Positions 1 through 12,552 are shown, counted from the stretch's first letter. The stretch: 64,000 bases of DNA from Inia geoffrensis (GCA_036417435.1 CM070905.1:68775092-68839091), one strand, 5' to 3'. Numbers and translations are program-made. Notes: a model not told the origin generated them from the letters alone.

Positions 1-1780
1 AGAGATGAAAAAGAAATAAAAGGAAGCCAAATCGGAAAAGAATAAATAAAACTGTCACTGTTTGCAGATGATGTGATACTATATGTAGAGAGTCCTAAAG
101 ATGCTACCAGAAAACTACTAGAGCTAATCAATGAATTGGGTAAAGTAGCAGGAAGCAAAACTAATGCACAGAAATCTCTTGTATTCCTATACAGTAATGA
201 TGAAAAATCTGAAACAGAAATTAACGAAACACTCCCATTTACCACTGCAACAAAAAGAATAAAATATCTAGGAATAAACCTACCTAAGGAGACAAAGACC
301 TGCATGCAGAAAACTATAAGACACTGATGAAAGAAATTAAAGATGATACAAAAAGATGGAGAGATATACTATGTTCTTGGATTTCAAGAATCAACATTGT
401 GAAAATGACTATACTACCCAATGCAATCTACAGATTCAATGCAATCCCTATTTTTCACAGAACTAGAACAAAGCCATTTTTCACAGAACTAGAACAAAAC
501 ATTTCACAATTTGTATGGAAACACAACACATCCTGAATAGGCAAAACGATCCTGAGAAAGAAAAACAGAGCTGGAGGAATCCCGGACTTCAGACTATACT
601 ACACAGCTACAGTAATCAAGACTGTATGGTACTGGCACAAAAACAGAAATATAGATCAGTGGAACAAGACAGAAAGCCCAGAGATAAACCCACGCACAAA
701 TGGTCACCTAATCTATGACAAAGGAGGAAAGAACACACAATGGAGAAAAAAGAGCCTCTTCAACAAGTGGTGCTGGGAAAACTGGACAGCTACATGTAAA
801 AGAATGAAATTAGAACACTTCCTAACACCATACACAAAAATAAACTCCAAATGGATTAAAGACATAAATGTAAGGCCAGACACTATAAAACTCTTAGAGG
901 AAAGCATAGGCAGAACACTCTATGAAATAAATCACAGCAAGATCCTTTTGGACTCACCTCCCAGAGAAATGGAGATAAAAACAAAAATAAACAAATGTGA
1001 CCTAATGAAACTTAAAAAGCTTTTGTACAGCAAAGGAAACCATAAAAAAGACGAAAAGACAACCCTCAGAATGGGAGACAATATTTGCAAATGAAGCAAC
1101 TGACAAAGGATTAATCTCCAAAATATACAAGCAGCTCATGCAGCTCAATATCAAAAAAAAAAGCAAACAACCCAATGCAAAAATGGGCAGAAGACCTAAA
1201 CAGACATTTCTCCAAAGAAGATCTACAGATTGTCAGGAAACACATGAGAGGATGCTCAACATCACTAATCATTAGAGAAATACAAATCAAAACTACAATG
1301 AGGTATCACCTCACACCGCTCAGAATGGCCATCACCAAAAAATCTACAAACAATAAATGCTGGAGAGGGTGTGGAGAAAAACAAACCTTCTTGCACTGTT
1401 GGTGGGAATGTAAATTGATACAGCCACTATGGAGGTTCCTGAAAAAACCAGAAATAGAACTACCATACAACACAGCAATCCCACTACTGGACATATACCC
1501 TGAGAAAACCATAATTCAAAAAGAGTCACGTACCACAATGTTCATTTCAGCTCTATTTACAATAGCCAGGACATGGAAGCAACCTAAGTGTCCATCAACA
1601 GATGAATGGATAAAGAAGATGTGGCACATATATACAATGGAATATTAATCAGCCATAAAAAGAAACGAAATTGAGTTATTTGTAGTGAGGTAGATGGACC
1701 CAGAGACTGTCATACAGAGTGAAGTAAGTCAGAAAGAGAAAAACAAATACCGTATGCTAACACATATATATGGAATTTAA
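1..1780 (+). pseudogene. L1 ORF2 remnant (RT to C-terminal cysteine region)
   Basis: L1 ORF2p is the endonuclease/reverse transcriptase of target-primed reverse transcription. Only the C-terminal two thirds lies in the window. The RT catalytic FADD motif is present near 61-72, although the following methionine is valine. The reading frame is broken into pieces at 73-327, 327-536, 515-718, 804-1094 and 1175-1648 by frameshifts and stops. The C-terminal cysteine-rich region (CWRGCGEKQ...HCWWECK) is at about 1358-1414, and the ancestral stop is at 1778-1780. A 26-bp tandem duplication at 451-502 and a TAA after MEY near 1646 are further lesions. The copy cannot make a working protein. Confidence 0.9.
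451..502 (+). repeat. 26-bp tandem duplication inside L1 ORF2
   Basis: The 22-nt core beginning tttttcacagaactag occurs at 451 and again at 477, a period of 26. Related L1 copies in this window have one copy here, so the duplication is private to this element. The 26-bp step shifts the reading frame. Confidence 0.85.
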
Positions 1781-2151
1781 AAAAATAAAAATGGTTCTGA
1801 AGAACCTAGAGGCAGGACAGGAATAAAGACACAGACGTAGAGAATCGACTTGAGGACACAGGGAGGGGGAAGGGTAAGCTGGGAAAAAGTGAGAGAGTAG
1901 CATTGACGTATATACACTACCAAATGTAAAATAGATAGCTAGTGGGAAGCAGGTGCATAGCACAGGGAGATCAGCTCAGTGCTTTGCTACCACCTAGAGG
2001 GGTAGGATAAGCAGGGTGGGAGGGAGACACAAGAGGGAGGGGATATAGGGATATTCAAATGCATATAAGTGATTCACTTTGTTATAAAGCAGAAACTAAC
2101 ACAACACTATAACGCAAATATACTCCAATAAAGATGTTAAAAAAAAGAAAA

Positions 2152-3121
2152 AAGAGATACGCTATGAAGATCAGCATTTTGGGTAACTTTAGAAATGTTT
2201 CTAAGAACCTAGTTTTTTCAATTCAGCCTCTTAAATAGACTTCATACTTTCTTTGTTATATCATTATATTGACCATTAACAGTCCCTTTTGAAACAATAA
2301 GATATCCTTCCCATTGTACCATTAATATTTATTAAAAATTATTGGTTATAAAAAACACTACTAACCTTTTGATGAAATGCGGGAGAAGTGTTTTAAAAAT
2401 CTGTATACATATCTAAAAGCTTGGTCCAGAGATAAACTCTTAAAAGTGTGTGAAATTGTCCTGAACTCTAAGGAAAGCAAAATAGTTCATAGACCTCCCC
2501 CTTCTCCCTCCAAATAGAATAATAATTATGAATAGAGACTGAGCTCATAGCAACCATTAACTTTCATTGTAAATTGAGGAATTTAACCACCCAATGTGTG
2601 ACATCAATGGGATTTATAGTCTCAAAGTAGTTTGCCTGAATACACCCAACAATACCACACTTACACTTATAAAAATGTCCTGGCATCTTGGATAAAAGGT
2701 CTGGAAGAACACGCGATTTTCTTTGCTGGTTCAATCCTGCCCTCATCACTACTGTGTGCACACCCAGTTAGATGATCCCCTCCCTGGCTTAACTGCAAAA
2801 GCACCCCACCATTCTAAGGAGCCAGATACATTTTAGGATTTTCTGGAGAAAACAATGATATAAAATTCCACATTTTTTCTGAAGAGCAAGTCTTTTAAAA
2901 CACACACAGTACATACCTTCTTATATGGTATTTTAAAAGCATTTCCAAAGGTTTCTTTTTCAAAACACTTCAGGGTGCAAATAGAGGGACATAGTAGGGA
3001 TAATTGAGTAGTTCCCTAACAGAGAAAAGAGATACAGCTGATTGCTAGGGTGGACTAGATATGGGATGATCCGGATTGGTAGGACACAAAATGGGAGAGC
3101 AGAGGCATCACAGGGAAGTAG
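2152..3121. other. Unassigned AT-rich sequence
   Basis: No recognisable repeat, RNA gene or coding frame. Only short open frames occur. Confidence 0.6.
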
Positions 3122-3335
3122 AGATAGCATATCAGAATGGTTACAAGCCCAGTCTGGAGCCCTGCTGCATGGATTTGAATTCCAGCTCTGTCACTTACTA
3201 GCAGTGTACTGAACAGTTGATTTACCCGTTGTGTGCCTGAGTTTACTCATCTGTGTAATAGAGACAATGCTAGTACCAACTTCTTAGGATTGCAGTGAAG
3301 AATAAACTGACCCCTGGTTGTGCTTAGAATAAGAG
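3122..3335 (+). repeat. MIR SINE
   Basis: Follows the MIR consensus order: a 'gaattccagctctgtcacttac' type core, then 'gtttactcatctgtgtaat' and 'ggattgcagtgaagaataaa', ending in the 'gcttagaata' tail. It is diverged as expected of an old mammal-wide SINE. Confidence 0.8.
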
Positions 3336-4659
3336 AAGCTTGCAGAAAGAATATCCACATGGGCAACCAAAGGTGTAATTTTCTTGCTCCTCAATTTGGC
3401 CCAGGTCTGTCTCCGATTATTTCTTTTTCCCCAGATTTGCTGCACTGGGGCCTTTTTAGAGATTATTTCACATCTGCGTGAAATACTTCATGCGAAAATT
3501 CGGGCAGAGGGCTGACCTCCCTCAAAGGAGGATTAACTGGTAAATGATTGCCAAGCACTTGGAACACTTGAAGTGTTCCAAAAATGTTGCTTGTTAATTT
3601 TCCTCGTCCTGAGAAGGGCCAGCTGATGACAATTCTCGGCTGAAGTATCTCATGTCACATAAATACCTAATCCAAAGTTGTTGTGAAATTTCCAATTTGC
3701 AAGTGGCCAGAGGGCACACGAAGAAGACATTCACTGAAGAGCAGCACATTCTGCACCTGGCATAAGATTAGCAGCTGCTTAAGGAAAATGTTATTTCCGG
3801 CATTTGATTTTCAGTTTGATTTATTTTTTTACATTTTTCACATCTGACTGGTTACGTGAGCCTCACATAGCAATCTTCCTGTCATATAAGAAGATCTTAT
3901 GGTGAAACACAATATTATCTAAGAAAAATCTGCCAGATTGAGACTGGAAATAAATTAGATTTTTTGTGTTTAGTACGTCCTGCAGATGACAGCACATTCA
4001 CAATTTTTATTGTATTATAATCCTTTAGAAAAGATACTTAATGGTCCCAAAGTCAACTTCAGCAAAAGTACAAGGTGAAATCTAAAAGGAGGCAGTTTTC
4101 ATGGAATTGTGAATTGCACAGGAGTACCATCGAGAGATAAATATTCATAAGTCATTAACAAATTCCAGATCAGTTCATGATTATTCATCATGAGAGCACA
4201 TGTACTTGATTTTATATGAATTATTCATTGGCTTTGTTTATGAACATCTTTAACTGATTAATGGCAAATCTTGATGAATATTCCTGAACTATTCAAACCG
4301 AAGCATAGATCATAATGAATGAAGTCATGCATTGCTTTTCAGGAGTGTGAGACGAATAGCTGGTACAGGAAGAAAAACAAGAAACTGCAATGGTTTTGCA
4401 AATATGTCTGGTTTGGAAATCTGGGGGCTCAGCTTTTGATTAGTAACACATTGACAATCAACATCCCACCCTTTAAACTATGAGTCTTGGCTTCAGCCTC
4501 CAAAAAGGTGACGGGAGATGGTGCCAGGAAACATGCCTCAAGCACTTTAGAGTTTCTCTGGTCCATCTTTCTGAAACCAGGCCTTGTAGATCATGCATTT
4601 AAATAGCTTCTTCAAATATGGCATTTAATTCTAACTTACCCAATAATATTATTTTTTAT
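3336..4659. other. Unique sequence with regulatory-looking clusters
   Basis: No transposon or coding frame recognised. It holds a 19-bp near-perfect palindrome at 3561-3579 and a cluster of ATTCAT/ATGAAT motifs at about 4138-4315 (described separately). It is among the longer repeat-free tracts and has little low-complexity sequence. Confidence 0.5.
3561..3579. repeat. 19-bp inverted repeat
   Basis: ggaacacttgaagtgttcc: two 9-base arms around a central g. The inner CACTT/AAGTG pair matches the core recognised by NKX2-type homeodomains in inverted arrangement. The sequence shows the symmetry; the binding suggestion is inference. Confidence 0.6.
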
Positions 4660-5575
4660 TTGTATTATACTGTGGTAATTACTGTAAAAATTAACATGAG
4701 ATTTGTCCTCCTAATAAATTTTTAAGTGTATAATACAATATTATTAACTCTAGGCATGAGAGCATACAGCAGATCTCGAGAATGTATTCAGCTTGCATTA
4801 CTGAAACTCCATACCCATTGTTTAGAAGCTTCCCATTTTCTCTTCCCTCCTGTCCCTGGCAACCACCATTCTACTTCCTACTTCTTTGAGTTTGACTGCT
4901 TTAGATATCTCATAAAAGTGGAATCATGCTGTATTTATCCTCCTGTGGATGGCTTATTTCACTTAGCACGTCATTAAAGTTCATCCATGTTTTCACATAT
5001 TGCACAATTTCCTTCTTTTTTAAGGCTGAATAATATTCCATTGTGTGTTTATACCACATTTTCTTAATCCAGTCATCCACTGATGGATAGATTGGTTTCC
5101 ATATCTGGCTATTGTCAATAGGTGCTACAATATGGGAGTGCTACTATCTCTTTGAGACCCTAATTTCAATTATTTTAGATAAATACCCAGAAGTGAGATG
5201 GCTGGATCATGAGGTAGTTTTATTTTTAGTCTTTTGAGGGACCTCCACACTGTTTTCCATAGTGGTGTCACCATTTTGCATTCCAAAAAATGCAAACTGG
5301 TACAAGGGTTCCAATTTCTTCACATCCTCAACACTTATTGTCTTTTTCCTTTAATATCCATCCTAACAGGTAGGAAGTGATCCCTCACTGTAGCTGTGAT
5401 TTGTATTTACCTAATGATTAATTATGTTGACCATCTTTTCATAAACCTGTTGGCCTTTTGTATTTCTTCTTTGGAAACACGTCTATTTAAATCCTTAGTT
5501 CATTTTTTAATGCTACTGTTAGTTGTTTCAATCTATTGATTGTTTCTTTTCCTGTGGCGAAGATTTTTAGTTTGA
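4660..5575 (-). mobile_element. Old L1 (L1M-type), 3' half
   Basis: Read on the minus strand this is ORF2 C-terminal and 3'UTR sequence of an old mammalian L1. It contains the 'ggctgaataatattccattgtg' class segment (as + strand 5022-5044) and the older 3'UTR typical of L1M families. The 3' end lies near 4660 beside a T-rich tract on the + strand. It is joined to the inverted segment 5576-6203 to form one insertion. Confidence 0.75.
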
Positions 5576-6203
5576 TTGGAATGCTTAATATTGTTAAAAT
5601 GTCCATACTACCAAAAGCAATCTTTAGATTCAATGCAATCCTTATCAAAATCCCAATAGCATTTTTTATAGACATAGAAAAAAACAATCTAATCTGTATT
5701 TGGAAGCATAAAAAACCCAAATAATCCAAAAACCTGGAGAAGGGAGGACAAAGCTGAAGACATCACACGTCCTTGTTTCAAAATATATTACAAAACTACA
5801 GTAATTAAAACAGTATGGTGTTAGCGTAAGGAAAGACATTTAGACCAAAGGAACAGAATACAGAAAACCCAGAAATAAATCGACACGTCATATGGTCAAC
5901 TGATCTTCGATGAGGGTGCCAAGAATGCACAATGAGGAAAGGCTGGCCTCTTCAATAAATGGTGTTTAGAAAAATGTATATCCCCATACATAAAAGTGGA
6001 ATTGGACCCTGATCTTCCACCATAAACAAAAATCAACTTAACATTGATTAAAGACTTAAACATAACTCCCTAAACTATAAAGCTTCTAGATGAAAACACA
6101 GGCAGAACAGCTTCATGACATCTTGGCAATGATTTCACAGATAAAACACCAAGACACAGGCAACAAAAGCAAAAGTAGGCAAAAACTGGAACTACACCAA
6201 TAA
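5576..6203 (+). mobile_element. Old L1, inverted 5' segment
   Basis: Plus-strand ORF2 sequence beginning at the '[12 protein letters not shown]' region (protein fragment 5536-5724) and running to about the 'aactacacca' segment near 6203. In an L1 this segment lies immediately upstream of the part found inverted at 4660-5575, so the two are halves of one element with a 5' inversion. The frame is full of stops. Confidence 0.75.
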
Positions 6204-7094
6204 TATTCTTGACCATGAAAAATAATCTTATTTTTTCATAAGAATTGAAGTTTCTTGATGACAGATTATTTTAAAGCCAGTAAATGAAGTACATTAAAAA
6301 AATAGAAAAATTAAAAGAGAAAACAGTCTATGTTTTTTTTTTCCTATGTTAAAAGTTAGTAGAATCCTGGCATATATTTATGTGTATTCATAAATCAATT
6401 TTCACATATATTTTTCTCATTTCTGTATTTTCAACCTGACTTCTGGCATACCAAGATATTTGTACTAAAATAACATTTTATGATGGAATTGGAAAATAAC
6501 ATTCTCATATCATTAATTCCAATGACACTAAAATACTAAAGGTAAATTTATGTTGTGGCACAGGCTTGAGTCAGAGTTTATTACTAAGTTACTATTAGAA
6601 TAGTCTATTGAATCCAAGCAAGTCATAGAATGAAGACAGATCCTTTGGGAAGTCTGGATAAAGGAAAAAACTGGATAATAAAATGAAGTAGGTAGTAAAA
6701 CCAAGTGAAAACATGAAACAAGGCATCTAGGAGGAACATTTTATTGATGTTAGATATATTACTGTTCTTGATTTTTATATTTTGAAAAGCACAAGTGATA
6801 AATCACAAGCCATAAGGAAGAAAGTTTCCCTTGTATCCATGGCTTACTTCTCCTAAAATTTTTGTGGATGCCCTGAACCTGGTAAACTGCTTGACAATTC
6901 CAAAAATCTAAGTATATTCTGCTTAAGGCCAATCAAATTGCCACACCACATCTCTTGGTATTAATTTTATTAAGCTAGAGATTCCCAATCAGGTTATACA
7001 TTTCAATCATCTGTATGGATTTCTGAACACATATACACTTTGAATGAGAATTTTTGAGGGAGAGATATTATGTATGTTTAGGTTAATATGTTCC
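6204..7094. other. Unassigned AT-rich sequence
   Basis: Nothing recognised; no credible open frame. Confidence 0.55.
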
Positions 7095-7612
7095 ACAGAT
7101 GATTATAATCCCTTATAGTAGTATCCAATGTATCTACCATAGGTGGTAGACTGTTTTCATTATTGACCTTATTCTGCTCCCCACCCAGTGTCCATGTTTT
7201 TTGACCTAAAACCAAACAGTACTCTCCCACCCTTACTATGGATTTGGGCATAAAACTTGCTTTGGCCAATGGAATATTAGCAAGTGTTTTAAAAACAGAG
7301 ACTTGAGGAGAAGTACTTCCAAGCTTTCAATTGTGCCCTTGCATGTCTGTCCTCACTAAGAGAATATGCTCAACCCAGACATTTAAGGGCACATGGAGCA
7401 CAGTCAGTTGCACCAGTTTTCCCACAGCCAGCCTACATCAGTTTATAGCTGGCTGATTCCCAGACCTGAGAAAAACTCCAGCCAAACTGAACAGAACTCC
7501 CCAGCTAACCCCAGCTAAATCACTGAACTGCAGGCTCATGGTCTAATAAATGCTTATTGTTTTAAGCCATTGAGTCTCCATGTATTTGATAATTCAGCAT
7601 TAGACTGTCCAA
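7095..7612 (+). mobile_element. MaLR/MLT1-like LTR
   Basis: It contains the 'tggccaatggaatattagca' type block (7265-7282) and ends with the aataaatgcttattgtttta / 'agccattgag' block (7546-7575) typical of MLT1-class LTRs. There the AATAAA is the LTR polyadenylation signal. It is strongly diverged, and the exact ends and subfamily are uncertain. Confidence 0.6.
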
Positions 7613-9533
7613 AGAAAGCTGATATACCATTTTAAGCAATAAATTATTTTAGCCTGATTCCAATTTATAGCTTCAATTACTACTCTTTGGAAAAGGCCAA
7701 AGTAGTGTAGGAGAGTTACAGAAAATATAGTTAGGTGATGAATATATTTAGTGAGAAATATTTTAACTTAGTGATTTTGATCATTTGAACCACCAAATAT
7801 GATTAACACATGATACATTGGTAAAAATTTTAACCCCTTATCATTCCATCATAAATGCCACAGAATATCCATTGAGTCTAATAAAATCTGTATCTAAAAT
7901 ATGGCTAAAATCTGTATCTAAAAATCAGCTAAATAAACAATGGGGTAATGTAAAAATTTTAAGAATGATTTTATTCATTGATCTATTATGTTTTAAGAAT
8001 AATATTTTTGCTATTCTACTGTATACAAATATATGTGACTTATGATATACATATACTATATATGTATACATATATAGAAAATGAAATAAATAGCGTAAGA
8101 TAATAATAATGATAAAAAATTACTGTCCAACCTCTTAAAATATAAACAATCTTACTATCAGAAAGCATATTCTCTATTATATAACAAGCTATTTGATTGA
8201 TCACAATTGTTTTCCAAGTTTTTAGAAACTAGTATTTCATGAATCTGTTTGGCTATAATTAAATATTCCTTTATTTTTCCATAGCATTTTAACGAGTGAA
8301 ACATTTGTGTGTATGTAGAGAAGATATACTATGAATATAGAGATGCATTATACAGACATGACACATTGCATATGGGGAGAAAATATATCTTGTATACATT
8401 ATTATGTATATAGAAAACAGAAAGATTCAAAACATAGCCAAATATATTCCATCTAGAGAGTAAAATAAGGAACAGAAATCAGACAAAAAAAGCTGAGAGG
8501 AAAAAGAAGAAAATCAGAAAAGTATGATGTTCTGTAAATTAGAGAAGTCAGAAAGCTTTTCTACTTACGAACTTAAGTGATCTCAGCTTTTCTCATGACA
8601 ATGCAAAAGAAAAAGAAAAGGCAAAAGAGATGAAAAGAAAGGAAAAGGTATTTTTATAGCTAGCTAGGTCTGAGTGGTATTAAAGATTTTACTAAAATGT
8701 CAGTTCCCATTCAATATCTATCTGGTCTCACCTACACTGTTCTAGTAATGTTGGGAGACTCTGGGAACACCATTAAGTGCTGGTAGATGAGAAATTATTG
8801 AAGCATCAAGTTGAGACACATGATCTCTTAAGTCAAAGAGAAGGTCATTTTGCCATCAGTGCCAACAGACAAAGAGACCATGTCCTGGGCAACATTTTCT
8901 GTCCAATATCTTATCAGAATAATCAAGCCATTTTACTTTTTAGTCAGTTTAATACAGGTTTTTAAAACAGTTTTTTAAATTTTTATTTTAGGACAAGCTG
9001 CAAGCTTCATTACGTTTAGACTGAGACAACTCAATTATTAGGAGTCTGTTTTACTTGACGGTATCAGGCTCCGACTGTCTTATTCATTTTGGGATTGTCT
9101 CCTCAGGGCTACACATTTTAGCATCAACCATTATTGCAAACTGAAACAGGAAGGTTAAGAGGCAGCAGAAAATGGAAAGTGTAGAATGAAGTATATAAAC
9201 AAATTGTGGCAGGGCAATTACACCCAAGCCAGCAGATTCATGGTCAGAAAACCATTTATCTGGCACATATCTGGCTTATTCAACAGGCAATGTGTCAAAA
9301 CAGGTAGATATGTGGAAGAACTACTGTTAACTGTCTCTCAGAGCAAATAATGATGGAATTTAGGAAAACAACACTTGTTTTCACCTATGCATATGCTCCT
9401 CAGTAATTCTTTCCTATAAAAAAATCTCCACCACTCCTCCTTTTATTTCCCTACTGGCCCCAGTATCATAATTCTCTAAGTTTTTTTAAAAATTCCCTTT
9501 CAAGCACTCTTCTTCATTCTGATTTTTAAAAAT
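7613..9533. other. Unassigned sequence, AT- and purine-rich
   Basis: It holds a small direct repeat (aaaatctgtatctaaaa at about 7883 and 7907), a TA-rich tract at 8041-8080 and a purine-rich tract at 8455-8660. No gene or transposon recognised. Confidence 0.5.
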
Positions 9534-9543
9534 GTTTATTTCA

Positions 9544-9749
9544 GGGCTTCCCTGGTGGTGCAGTGGTTGAGAGTCCGCCTGCCGATGTAGGGGACATGGG
9601 TTCGTGCCCCGTTCCGGGAAGATCCCACATGCCCTGGAGTGGCTGGGCCCGTGAGCCATGGTCGCTGAGCCTGCGCATCCGGAGCCTGTGTTCCGCAACG
9701 GGAGAGGCCACAGCAGTGAGAGGCCCGCGTACCGCAAAAAAAAAAAAAA
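9544..9749 (+). mobile_element. CHR-type tRNA SINE, short class
   Basis: Starts gggcttccctggtgg, has A-box- and B-box-like pol III segments (gtggttgagag; gggttcgtgcccc), ends gcgtaccgc plus poly(A). A target duplication gtttatttc flanks it at 9534-9542 and 9750-9758. It lacks the 'atgaagagtggcccc' 3' block of the longer copies. Confidence 0.95.
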
Positions 9750-9758
9750 GTTTATTTC

Positions 9759-10253
9759 CGGCTTCATAAGTAACAGGGTTTCAAATAACTGTATTTACAA
9801 TTTGTGGGCAAACAGAATACATGGTCATGGACTAATGTAAGTCATTTTAATGAAAATCTTGAATTATCACAGTATAAACTTGTCATGTTTTAATGAAGTC
9901 AGTTGATTCAAATCATTTGATGTTTCTAAATTATCTGGGCTGTTACCACTTTGCTCATGTGAAACAGAGATACTCAAAATTTCCCATGTTACCATGAATC
10001 TTTTCTTGGATCCACTGGGGTCATACTCAGACATGATCTTCATGGTTTACTTAATGCCTCTTTTAGGATTATTAGAGATTCTTGCAGTGTATTCTCTTTT
10101 AAATCATTGTCTTGCTCATATCCTTTACAAAAAATAGAGCCATATCTGAAACTGAGCTGGAGTCCAGGGTCAAGGTGCGAACTTTAAGGTTTATGGGGCT
10201 CAACAATGCTGGCTTAAATTCTATAGATTTTTAAAGATCTGGATGACATAAAA
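9759..10253. other. Unassigned sequence
   Basis: No repeat or frame recognised. Confidence 0.5.
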
Positions 10254-10263
10254 TTCTACATTT

Positions 10264-10603
10264 AAAAAAAATATTTATTTATTTTTTGGTTATGTAGGGT
10301 CTTAGCTGCGGCAGGGGGGATCTTCGTTGAGGCATGAGGGATCTCTTTTGTTGCGGCATGGGCTCTTCGTTGCGGTGCACCGGCTTCTCTCTACTTGTGG
10401 TGTGCGGGTTTTCTCTTCTCTAGTTGTGGTGTGCAGATTCTAGAGGACATTGGCTCTGTAGTTTGCAGCACGTGGGCTCTCTAGTTGACGCGTGCAACCT
10501 CAGCAGTTGTGGCACGTGGGCTTAGTTCCCTGACCAGTGATTGAACCCGCAACCCCTGCATTGTAAGCCCGATTCTGTACCACTGGGCCATCAGGGAAAT
10601 CCC
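10264..10603 (-). mobile_element. CHR-type tRNA SINE, long class, old
   Basis: The + strand reads from a T/A-rich tail (10264-10285) to 'ggccatcagggaaatccc', the reversed SINE head. The target duplication ttctacattt is at 10254-10263 and 10608-10617. At about 340 bp it keeps the internal blocks missing in the short class and is clearly more diverged. Confidence 0.9.
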
Positions 10604-10617
10604 AAACTTCTACATTT

Positions 10618-11204
10618 TTATGTAAAGTTATGCTTTATTGAATTTTGCATGTGATTGGATAAAGATTCTTCTATCTTGGAAATAGTTTAAGAAAAAACAT
10701 TTTGAAGCAAAATAATGTAACCTATCTTTGAAAAGCACTAAAATGCTCTTACCAAAAAAAAAAAAAAAAAAAGCATAAAGTTTGTTGACGAGAAGGAAAG
10801 TTCAATCATAACTTTTATAAATTTTTAAAATAAATATTATGCTTTTTAGAAATTAAAATATCTCTATTATTTAAAAACATGTATACTCCCAGTTATATTA
10901 CTTACAAGCCAAGTGGCTTTGGGAAAGTTACCTTGTCCTCTTCTTTATCTCTAAAGTGGGTTCTCATATCAAGTTGTATAAGTGAAAAACTATACATGAA
11001 ATTCTTCATACTTGAGCTGAATAAATAACTACAAAGAGAGCTGTTCTGTACTATTAGGGTCAAAGAAGCACTTATGGTGCATCTATTATCAGCAACATGA
11101 AAACAACTTAGGGGGTTTATGAGAACAGTTTATTGGGCCTTTTATCATATGACTTATAACAATGTTGTCAATATTTTTAATCAATTTGAAGTCTCTGTTT
11201 TTTG
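10618..11204. other. Unique sequence with a MIR-like fragment
   Basis: About 10885-11000 resembles the central MIR segment (acttacaagccaagtggctttggg ... ctctaaagtggg). The rest, including a poly(A) run at 10754-10772, is unassigned. Confidence 0.4.
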
Positions 11205-11510
11205 CCATCTATTCAGAGAAAGTGACATTTTAACTAATACCAGAAGGAAGGAGGTGAGTGGGTCCTCGCATACTTGAAGAAAGAGCCGTCTTTGAGGGGG
11301 AACAATTTGGAGTTAAGACTGTAAACTAGAGCAGGCTGGTGTATTTCAGGAACAGCAAGAAGGCAATCGTTGCTGGGACAAGTAAAAAAGGAGGAGCTTC
11401 GTAGGACATGAAAGAGGCTAGGGAGGCTAGATCATATATGTCTCATTGGCCTCGGTAAGGAAATTACAATACTTTGAGGAAAGTATGTAACTTTCCTTAA
11501 ACTTAATATG
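11205..11510 (-). repeat. L2 LINE fragment
   Basis: The complement matches the L2 3' region ('caggtctctgctcaaatgtcac' type block, here reversed at 11215-11250). The following 'gcatttggaacagcaag' and 'agatcatatatgtctcattggcc' type blocks are in L2 order. Old and diverged. Confidence 0.55.
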
Positions 11511-12540
11511 AATAATTGATTTATGGCAGCATGAGATGTCAATATACATGTGAAAAAATTAAAGAAACTATATTAAATCACCACTTCTAAACCACTGCCG
11601 AAAACTTCTAAGTAAAACTCAATCACGTAATTTCTATATTATCCTGTTATAATTTTCAACTATTCTACTACAGACCATATAGAATCTGAGAAGAAATTCA
11701 TCTAAACTCTTACCAATATAATAAAGACAATTTAAAAAATCTTAATTTCAAGACAAACACAGTGAATAAGTTATTTTTAAAATGGGCAATAATTAGCATA
11801 TAAATTTAACATAAATGATACCATAGGAATATGACTGTCTAATATCAAAAAGTAAGAATCAAGTCATTAGGAAGTTCTTTTCTTCTTTCCACGACGATAG
11901 CACCATGGACAGTGACTAGCCAACACCAACAGTTAAGCCCAGGCTGTTGGTTAATATGGAAAATTCATAAATACCACCAAGATTTTTAAAGAAGACTCAA
12001 CTACATTATAAGGTTTTGAGGCAATAATTAAAATCAGACATTTGATTTAGTTCCTAAGCTTCAAAAAAAGCATAGTATAATGTAAAGAAAATTGAACCAC
12101 GAATAAAAACAAGTACTTAAACATAGATCTAAATAAAATTCTAAATACAGAAAGCTAGCCTATATTTGGTAAGCCAATTAACATTTCTGGAGTTCACTGT
12201 ATTCACTGTAAAATGGTGAGATGGAAAGAAAATTCAGGAAATGTTATCTTAGGTCCTCTCTGCTCTAAACTTGAATAATATTACCTACAAGTTGTCCTAT
12301 AAACTTGGATGAATGCAACCCTAATTTACATACCCATGCCACTGATATAAACTTTCAATGCTTTCAAATCCACTCAGAAAGAATGTCTAACACAAATAAC
12401 TGCTTCAATATATTGAATACTGAGCATCAACTATATGGAAGTGAGAGAAGAACCTAACCAAGCTAACTTGGCAGTATAGAAATTTCATATTGCATATAAA
12501 AAGATCAGAGGCAGAATGATTGGCTTATTTAGTGGATACA
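11511..12540. other. Unassigned AT-rich sequence
   Basis: Nothing recognised. Confidence 0.5.
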
Positions 12541-12552
12541 TAACATCATGAG

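Larger units (their letters stand above)
1..2151 (+). mobile_element. L1 LINE, 3' part, cut by the window edge
   Basis: The left edge of the window falls inside the reverse-transcriptase domain of an L1. The sequence then runs through the rest of ORF2, a G-rich 3'UTR (about 1781-2130) and an A-rich tail at 2131-2151 just after an AATAAA-like signal. The 3'UTR is nearly collinear with those of the L1s at 24337 and 27960, so all three are closely related artiodactyl/cetacean-type L1s. The 5' end and the left target duplication lie outside the window, so insertion length cannot be judged. Confidence 0.93.

Noticed and set aside
5360..5375. CAG|GTAGGAAG acceptor-donor-like juxtaposition
   Set aside because: It is standard sequence of the reversed L1 ORF2 at this position.
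11217..11253. 37-bp exon-like segment with a good acceptor and a GAG|GTGAGT donor
   Set aside because: It lies in a reversed L2 fragment whose consensus supplies these words, and 37 bp is a poor exon length.
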